A stretch of DNA of 64,000 nt from Stromatinia cepivora. Lineage: Eukaryota > Ascomycota > Leotiomycetes > Helotiales > Sclerotiniaceae. The stretch is from assembly GCA_014898415.1 (NCBI GenBank), contig RCTD01000012.1, positions 496,001-560,000 of the forward strand, in the 5' to 3' direction. The notes below the pieces were generated by a model. It worked only from the letters and a program-made list of their open reading frames with translations, searched no databases and was not told the origin of the DNA. Position numbers and translations under genes: made by a program. Below, in pieces: positions 57,455-64,000 of the stretch. Each line of letters begins with the position of its first letter. Position 1 is the first letter of the stretch.

Positions 57455-57961
57455 ATGAATTCTAACAATTTCCCATCAGATTCAGCGTCGGTTTTTGAAA
57501 AACAAGAAGATTTCGAGGTAAACATGAAGGGCGACGAGATTTATAGGGATATGGTTGAACAACGTCGGGAACTTACGGCCGCAAGTAAGGCAGAGCTTCA
57601 AACTGTTCGAGAAGGTCATATGGGAGAGCTTCAGGCTGTTCGAGAAGATCATATGAGAGAGCTTCAGGCTGTTCAAGCAGTGATTCAGGCTGTTCGAGCA
57701 GAGCTTCAGGCTGTTCGAGAAGGTCATATGAGAGAGCCTCAGGCTGTTCGAGCAGAGCTTCAGGCTGTTCAAGCAGAGCCTCAGGCTGTTCGAGCAGAGC
57801 TTCAGGCTGTTCGAGCAGAGCATAAGCGAATGTTAGTTGTCGGAGGCATTGTTATTATTAGCATTGGCATTTTGGCTATATACCTCGTTTTCCAATGGCC
57901 TCCAAATCAACACTATCGAAGTAAAACCCCACTCCTAAAAAAACTCTTGACATTCTGCTAA
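57455..57961 (+). CDS. Short heptad-repeat coiled-coil protein with C-terminal TM helix
   Basis: Single exon, 168 residues. After a polar N-terminus, the centre is built from near-identical heptads of ELQAVRA/E, some extended by a GHM-R insert (EGHMRELQAV). The repeated DNA unit is GAGCTTCAGGCTGTTCGAGCA and variants. This predicts a long coiled coil. One transmembrane helix (MLVVGGIVIISIGILAIYLVF, about residues 126-147) and a short basic end follow. The repeat number is probably unstable between strains. Family unknown. The antisense frame is an artefact of the repeat. Confidence 0.6.
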   Translation: MNSNNFPSDSASVFEKQEDFEVNMKGDEIYRDMVEQRRELTAASKAELQTVREGHMGELQAVREDHMRELQAVQAVIQAVRAELQAVREGHMREPQAVRAELQAVQAEPQAVRAELQAVRAEHKRMLVVGGIVIISIGILAIYLVFQWPPNQHYRSKTPLLKKLLTFC

Positions 57962-60046
57962 CTCTTATTTTCTTTCGAACAGATCGCAATTGGTTCTTCT
58001 AAATCTTTTTTCCTCATTCGTTATAGGCGGTCGATTTAGTTAAGCTCCCCGACCACCCCTGCTTTTCGATACGCGAAGTTTAGTTGGATTAGTCAAAATG
58101 ATAGGATGCGCCCCTGGAGCTTTATTGTATACAGGGATCCGAAGGAAGGTCTGACTAGACGAGGAAATGGGTTTTAAGATTTCATGAGGGATTTCATTTG
58201 GGATTCAAGGTTGCCAGAATAATAATGGTATCACGCGTTGTTTTTATCTTTCATATAATGTAAGGTTGCTACCTTGAAAATTCCACTTCTTCATGATTGA
58301 TGCTGTGATATCCTCGACACTAGACTCGCCATCATTAACGCATACCAATGACAACAACGTGTGAAAACATCGAAACTCTAGTAGTAATACTTTTATATTT
58401 GTATTATTATGTAATTTACTACAACTCGGTATTAACATGTCTGAAAATACAGGTAAATATTTATAAATCCGGCATTCTTCTACATTGAAAGTTGATGAAG
58501 ATATCATGAGAACCTACAGTGCAGCAGGAAGCACCGCGGGAAGTCTTACAGGTATAAGACCTTGAAGGTGTGTTACGAGACTGCTTCCAGTTCAAGATGT
58601 TTAATCCGCCGTGTATGTTTTTGTATGATAAGACCAATTACTTTGGTTAGTATGGATACTCTTATCATTAGCCCTATCATAACATGGTGCGATTAGTCGC
58701 ATCAATATCATTCGTATCTCGGGATTTCCTTGTACCATAGTATAAACCAACTTCTTTCACAAATGCAAACATAACCCGAAAATGATTCTTTGGTAAAGCA
58801 TGTCCCTGCTTTACTGTAGATATAACCGTTTCCGCAACAGAGTTCATTGCATAATGAAAATCTAAAGTTAACTCTTTAATTTTTCCGGCAATTTATCAGC
58901 AATAAACAATATAAGAATCTAATATCTTCCCTTAAACCAGTATAATCGATAGATGGTTAACCATACTCTTTTTGGAAAATCCAACCCAAACCGTAAATAA
59001 TAGATTAATGAAATCATAACCTAATAATTGTTCATTAATATATCAAAAAAATACTTATCAAAACCTATAGATACTTACAATTAACCATAATTTTTTTTGG
59101 AAATAATCTCATATTCTGAAATTTGAAAATAGCCTTAAATTTTGATCAGATTTTATAACAAATCTTAATATTAAATAAAAAAAATAAAAAAAAAGTAAAT
59201 TGTACTTATATTTTATATATATTTTTTATATGAAAATTAAATAGGGTGGGAAGATTTTTTTAACTTCGATATTTTTGCTTTTCCTTTTAAAACAATCCTT
59301 TTCTTAATAAAACAAAATCGATAATTAACAAATAAATAATTATAATATATATACTTGGATTATTCAAATTAAGGTTTATCAAATCTAAAATCTATAACTA
59401 ATCCATGATTGATAAACAAACGAAATTTCGAATCCAACCTATTTATAACCATGATTAACCGTACCCAACCCATATACCCAAACCACCCATCGACTATATT
59501 GCCTTAAACATAAAAACACAATCCTGCACAAAGTATCTATAGTTTCCTAACTGGTCCCATAGACTCAAAGATATGAATGTAATAGATTCATCCGAACATT
59601 CTACAAAGCCTCCATGGCCAAACGTAAAGCCTCCCTGAAAATAAGCGAAATCACGTGGTAGTTCCATAAGAAAGGAATGCCTGTTTTAATTATCATAGCA
59701 GGGGGTTTGGCGCATCTTACGGGGGGGCTTGACTATCCTCAGGAAAGGAGCTGTGTAAGCAGAGATAATTCCTGATCGAGGCTAGATTACCGGGCTCATA
59801 ATATTAAGAGCTAGAGTCGAGTCGAGTCGGTACTACTTGTGCAATGAAAGAATCACATGGACTGTACTTTTGAAGTTTCGATGATAATCGCATTTACATT
59901 CATCAGCGCACACAACATCACAAATAATTATCTAGTCACCATAACCCAGTAAAATTTATATATATATAAAAGCAGACCCTCAATTCTCGTAAGCCCAGAC
60001 AAATCCAACTATACTATTTTTTCCCGCTCATATGCTAGTTCTATTT
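57962..60046. other. Long intergenic region with AT-rich core
   Basis: Positions about 58,780-59,480 are strongly AT-rich and stop-rich, resembling a degraded repeat. No element ends could be found. A 87-codon minus frame at 58,507-58,244 has no recognisable features. Confidence 0.5.
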
Positions 60047-61021
60047 CTAAGCGAGCTTGCTCGTTCTATCCATATCCATATCCATATCCATATCCATATC
60101 CATATCCATACCCTCTGACTCTCCATCTACACATGAAACAAATTGTAAAGCATCGACCGGCTCGGGATGATACACATTCAACATATCTCTAGATCTAGTA
60201 TTCCTCGTCCGTTTTTGAGGAGATACAGCGGTATGTATTTGTGGTCGCCGGTTTGATTCCAGAGCGTGGGGATAACTCCGAGATCGTGATGAACGAGCTT
60301 GTGTTTTCATCGGTATTGAGAGGGATGGAACTGCGATCTGTAGTGGAGATATCGAGACTCGAGAGTCTGGAGTGGGATGGCCCAAATCTCGTAATGGGAT
60401 TTCCTCCTGTGCTAACTGTGGGTTTTGCATTGGATGTCCAATTCGTGAATGGTTTGATGAGTCGGCGATTTCGATATCACTGCGCCTCGATTCCGGTTCC
60501 GCTGATCCGATTTCATTTCCATTTCCATGATTTCTTCCGCTGAATTTTCCCATTAACCCACCCGTCTCTTTCAACCACTTCAAACACTTTTTCACTTTCC
60601 TCTCTTTGTGTCCCCATAACCCATTTATCCCACCAATCCCATTTCTCCCCTGCATCCGCAACCCCCTCTCCGGCTCATCAACCGCCATCCCCCCAAATCC
60701 CCGCCTCAAAAAGAGTATAACACGCAATACCCCCCACAATCCAACAATAACCGCAACAGTAACATAGGAACCTACAATATATCGCGTGGGTAAAACTTTT
60801 TTATCTACGACGGTGTAGATGAGGATGACAGTACCGGTGATGAGAAAGATTGTGAAGAGGGCGAGAGGGAGGAGACGGTTGGTGAAGGCGGTTAGCATGT
60901 AATAGCGAGGGGGGCGGATTAGTGATGTGGAGGCGGTGGGGAGGGGAGTTGTGGAGGGGTTTGTAGAGGTGGAGGTAGAGATAGGGGTGGAGGGGCTTGG
61001 TGTGGGGTTTGGTGAACTCAT
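60047..61021 (-). CDS. Two-helix membrane protein with Met-Asp repeat tail
   Basis: Single exon, 324 residues. A Ser/Thr/Pro-rich N-terminus of about 35 residues precedes two hydrophobic helices: one around LLPLALFTIFLITGTVILIY and one around GSYVTVAVIVGLWGVLRVIL. Arg-rich LRRGF follows. The remaining 200 residues are polar and probably disordered. They end in seven Met-Asp pairs encoded by a CATATC hexanucleotide run at about 60,066-60,110, then RTSKLA. Domain layout (membrane helices then disordered tail) parallels the gene at 19,849-22,666, though no sequence similarity is obvious. Family unknown. Confidence 0.7.
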   Translation of the reverse strand: MSSPNPTPSPSTPISTSTSTNPSTTPLPTASTSLIRPPRYYMLTAFTNRLLPLALFTIFLITGTVILIYTVVDKKVLPTRYIVGSYVTVAVIVGLWGVLRVILFLRRGFGGMAVDEPERGLRMQGRNGIGGINGLWGHKERKVKKCLKWLKETGGLMGKFSGRNHGNGNEIGSAEPESRRSDIEIADSSNHSRIGHPMQNPQLAQEEIPLRDLGHPTPDSRVSISPLQIAVPSLSIPMKTQARSSRSRSYPHALESNRRPQIHTAVSPQKRTRNTRSRDMLNVYHPEPVDALQFVSCVDGESEGMDMDMDMDMDMDMDRTSKLA

Positions 61022-61891
61022 GCTGCTGATGGTTTGAGAGGGTGGTTTTGGGGAGGAGATGGGGATGAGTGAGTGAATGAATGAATGAATGAATGGGTTT
61101 GTGGCTATTGTCTATTATTTAGTATTTTAAAATCTCTATACAAAGGATTCTTCAAGATCCACTATGATTTTCCCGAGGAAAAGATGTTAGTCGATGCTTC
61201 TGGCTGGATCGTTGAAAGCATGTTGATCTTATGTTCCACTGCAGATACATTAAATTTGGAGACTTCGATTGTACTCGAATATTCGAGTCTCGAGAACTAT
61301 AGAAATAAATTGCGAAGACATTCTATCTATCAGAGCCTAAGCATCATTTACATGTTTGAAATAAATTTGACATTTGAGAGTGATGGTATTGCTGTGTACG
61401 GATTTGATTTCAAGAGCCAAGTATCAATAATCTTGTTCTATTCGACTTCGATACAGAATCATAGATACTTCATATCTCCATCTCGCTCGAAATGAAAAAT
61501 GAAAAATGAAGGATAAAGTGCGAATGTTGAGTAGAAACCAGACGTCGATATTTTTGCCAACTTATTACGGTTTGGATATGCAGATGCATAGGTGTGCGTC
61601 TCCTTCTATGTTTACACCAAGGAAACAATCGAGAGAAACACTGCGAGGTAAAAACACTCCATAAAGAAACAATCCCACGAACGATCTCAAATTAGAAACG
61701 GCCAAAACATGGTCGTAAAATGTAGTATTTGTCTCATCAAAAGAAATTCGACCCCTAGACTTTAACACTAGCGCCTGTTAATGCAGAATTGCTACGCTCC
61801 TCCCTCCCTCCCAATCTATCTATCTTTTCCATCCCTAGAGAAATTTGTTTGCGTGCGTGAATGCATTGAAGCCAAGATGATCTCAGTGATC
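61022..61891. other. Intergenic region
   Basis: Includes a GAATGAAT tetramer run at 61,073-61,093. A 136-codon plus-strand frame (61,085-61,495) starts in that run, has no family features, and is not annotated. Confidence 0.4.
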
Positions 61892-63397
61892 TTAGCTTAC
61901 GTCTGGAAGTCGGACCGCTATATCTCCTGATTGGGTAATGTAGCGAACCCAAGGGAGGGATGGATATTGTAACTATTGAAGGCGTTAGTGAGGAGCATGA
62001 TAGAAGTGTACTTTAAAGAGGAAACTAACCTTTGGCTCGATAATCTTCAAATACCTAACTTGAATACCACTTGTCGTAAAATATGGGATCTCAAATTTCA
62101 CACTGATTGGCCTCTTTGCTCCTTTACCCCCAACACCACCCATACTTCCACCGAATCCTCCAGTCATTCCACCTCCATGTTCATCATCACCCTTCACACT
62201 CGGTAATCCTAACTCTGCTCTCATAAGGAATTCTTTACTGCCTCCGAATTGTTTGATCTTCCATACTATCGCCGATTTTTCTGGTGCATAGTGTACAGAT
62301 CCAATGTTTGTGCGGAAACGTGGGGAATCGGCATCTTCTGGTACTGGAACCGTAATTTCGACATTGTTAGCCGTACTGCGGCGTTTGAATTGCGCTTTGG
62401 CTTTCAGCATGTATTCGATTCTTGACCCAGAATGCGATTCCACGATACATTCAACCCAAATCAATGGTTTGACTTGAGTGTTTAGACGGTAAGACATCAA
62501 TTCGAATTCCCCATCGGGTGGAATGAAGGAGATAGTTCTATCGTTTTCGAAGCGTGAAAGACGAACACATTGATGGAATTTCACATCCTCCATTTCGATG
62601 GCCTTCCCCCGTGTCGCGCGTCCAGTAGTTTCAAACATTACTTTATCGTTCAAACCTAATCGCAATTCAGGCATACCGGACAGATAGCATTTCATCTTTA
62701 TGGCACCCAGAATCTCGGACCGCAGAACATTTCCATTCGATGATACGAGTAAATTGAGTGATTCGACAACATCAAGGAAAACTTCATTTTTCCTGTACCG
62801 AATTCCTTCTGATCTCCATGATACTGCATTCGTAACGGCTATAGGTGGACGGGCTTGGATCTCTAATTTATGCGATTCTTGGGTAATGTATTCTTGAAGG
62901 ATTTTCGATTCTGTAGTTTGTGGATATCCAAAGTCCATCATTTCATCTAGAAGTTCATAAATAATGACGAAGTTGTCTCGAATGGATTCTTCTTCGAGTT
63001 CTTTGAAGTATTCGGTGAAGACTTCGACTATTTTGTGTAGGAAAAGGAGAATTTCGGCGGCATTTGTGTTGCGTTTGGTGAGTGCTAGGAGGTAGAGATT
63101 GTTATGACGGATATATAGATACTTAGGATAAGTCAGAAATTGCGATCGCAGATAGATAGGAGTGAGGATATACATTTATTCCTTCATCTGAGAAACATGG
63201 TGGAACTGCGGAACTCTCTTCTTCTGCTTCACTTAAAAGTATTGGGAACTTTTCAACGGCGGACATAGGAATATCTCCTCTATAATTCCGGGCAAGAAGA
63301 GTCTGCGGTATCATGTCAACATTGTTCAGAAGTCATATCACCATAGAAAGTATTATACCTTGCCCTTCAAATCGAGAAAGAAGACAGCAGATGCCAT
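61892..63397 (-). CDS. APM1: AP-1 clathrin adaptor complex subunit mu
   Basis: Four exons, 63397-63359, 63302-63174, 63121-62030 and 61972-61892, give 446 residues. The introns are 52-57 bp. The N-terminal longin-like domain starts MASAVFFLDLKGK and continues TLLARNYRGDIP. Then come IRHNNLYLLALTKRN and FVIIYELLDEMMDFGYPQTT. The C-terminal mu homology domain begins near SWRSEGIRYRKNEVFLDVVE. It runs through SGMPELRLGLNDKV and ISFIPPDGEFELMSYRL and ends YPSLPWVRYITQSGDIAVRL. AP-1 mu recognises YxxPhi sorting signals for traffic between trans-Golgi network and endosomes. The last exon (26 codons) restores the family's conserved C-terminus. Without it the frame would read into intron. Length matches the family. 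Confidence 0.95.
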
Positions 63398-64000
63398 ATT
63401 GCCAGGTAATCAAAGAAAGCAAAGAGATGATAATATCGATGATAGAAAGTGTGCCTAGTTGGCAAAATAGGATATCTTCAAAGAATTTGTATCATTCGTA
63501 AATTTCGCAAAGAATTCCTCTTGATATTTCGAATTGGAATTGAGTTACCTTGAAGGAGTGTTCAGTTGAATAATAGCCCCACGTTCAAGCTTCCCCCTTC
63601 AAATTGATAGATCACCAATATCTCTCCAGCCTTTCCCAGGTCCCAAACTAGTGAAATCTCGGCGGTGAACTTGGTATTCTCACCAAGAGATCGACTAAGC
63701 TTAAAACATACTAGCTTGAGAGCGGCAGAATCTTCCCACGTTAAATATTTTCTTCTTTCAAGAAAAACTTCTTCTTTTTCCATCAACGCGCCCTTTTAGA
63801 CAGTGCAACTCAATCATATAAATATAACTTGTATTGACATTCTGTCAATACTTATCTTGTTTCCCATTGATGTAGTTAGCGATTTCGCGGCGCGGAGACG
63901 GATATCAAAGGTACCATAAGAGCTGGCCGGGCATTGTCTTCTTTTTGACAACAGGTTGCCTGGGCGGCGTCAGAGGGACCATACATAAGATTTTTGAAGA
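63398..64000. other. Upstream region of APM1
   Basis: A 74-codon minus-strand frame (63,786-63,562) is a possible exon of an unrecognised gene but shows no family motif. Nothing else is seen. Confidence 0.35.

Noticed and set aside
57482..57823. Minus-strand Ser/Leu/Cys repeat frame
   Set aside because: Antisense of the heptad repeat.
61085..61495. 136-codon plus-strand frame
   Set aside because: It begins in a GAATGAAT repeat, has no domain features, and lies in an AT-rich intergenic region.
1..64000. CRISPR arrays, bacterial operons, ribosome binding sites
   Set aside because: The sequence is eukaryotic. All tandem repeats lack the repeat-spacer pattern. No tRNA or rRNA gene was recognised by eye, though a tRNA scan was not possible.

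Overview
The window is genomic DNA of a filamentous ascomycete. The protein-coding genes are intron-poor, with short introns of about 45-100 bp carrying CTAAC-like branch points. Repeats carry transition-only mutations typical of repeat-induced point mutation (RIP). The housekeeping set (SRP54, RRP15, a mitochondrial [2Fe-2S] ferredoxin, UGO1, AP-1 mu, PP1 inhibitor-2) and the HET and rhodopsin-like fungal families fit a leotiomycete of the Botrytis/Sclerotinia type. That placement is inference from style and family content, not from a search.

Positions 1-15,460 form a very AT-rich, gene-free island of degenerate LTR retrotransposons. A Ty1/Copia element runs on the minus strand from its 157-bp LTR (4414-4570) off the left edge. 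A second, 5'-truncated copy of the same family runs on the plus strand and ends in its LTR at 15304-15460. Between them lies a minus-strand Ty3/Gypsy element (gag about 12.6 kb, protease about 11 kb, RNase H about 7.2 kb, integrase about 6.2 kb, pol end about 5.6 kb). A 1.5-kb LTR-gag-LTR element (7762-9276) is inserted into it.

Positions 16-25.3 kb hold two 9-bp minisatellites, the PP1 inhibitor-2 gene, a three-exon four-helix membrane protein with a long disordered tail, a nested fold-back element and a small secreted-protein candidate. Positions 25.6-36.3 kb are accessory. They hold an octamer array, a HET-domain gene killed by in-frame stops, two miniature inverted-repeat elements (one with an exact 8-bp target duplication), a Mif2/CENP-C-type cupin gene, a decayed cysteine-rich membrane protein and a Gfo/Idh/MocA oxidoreductase.

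Positions 36.6-49.1 kb are gene-dense: a rhodopsin-like receptor, SRP54 divergent from RRP15, YAH1-type ferredoxin divergent from UGO1, a tail-anchored repeat protein and a type II membrane protein. Positions 49-64 kb are sparser. They hold an unknown gene, a six-exon gene joining a STAND-type N-terminal region, a ubiquitin-like-looking region and a C-terminal GATA finger, a coiled-coil membrane protein, a two-helix membrane protein and AP-1 mu.

The exon structures given were assembled by hand from reading-frame continuity, splice consensus and protein-family fit. None was tested against RNA data.
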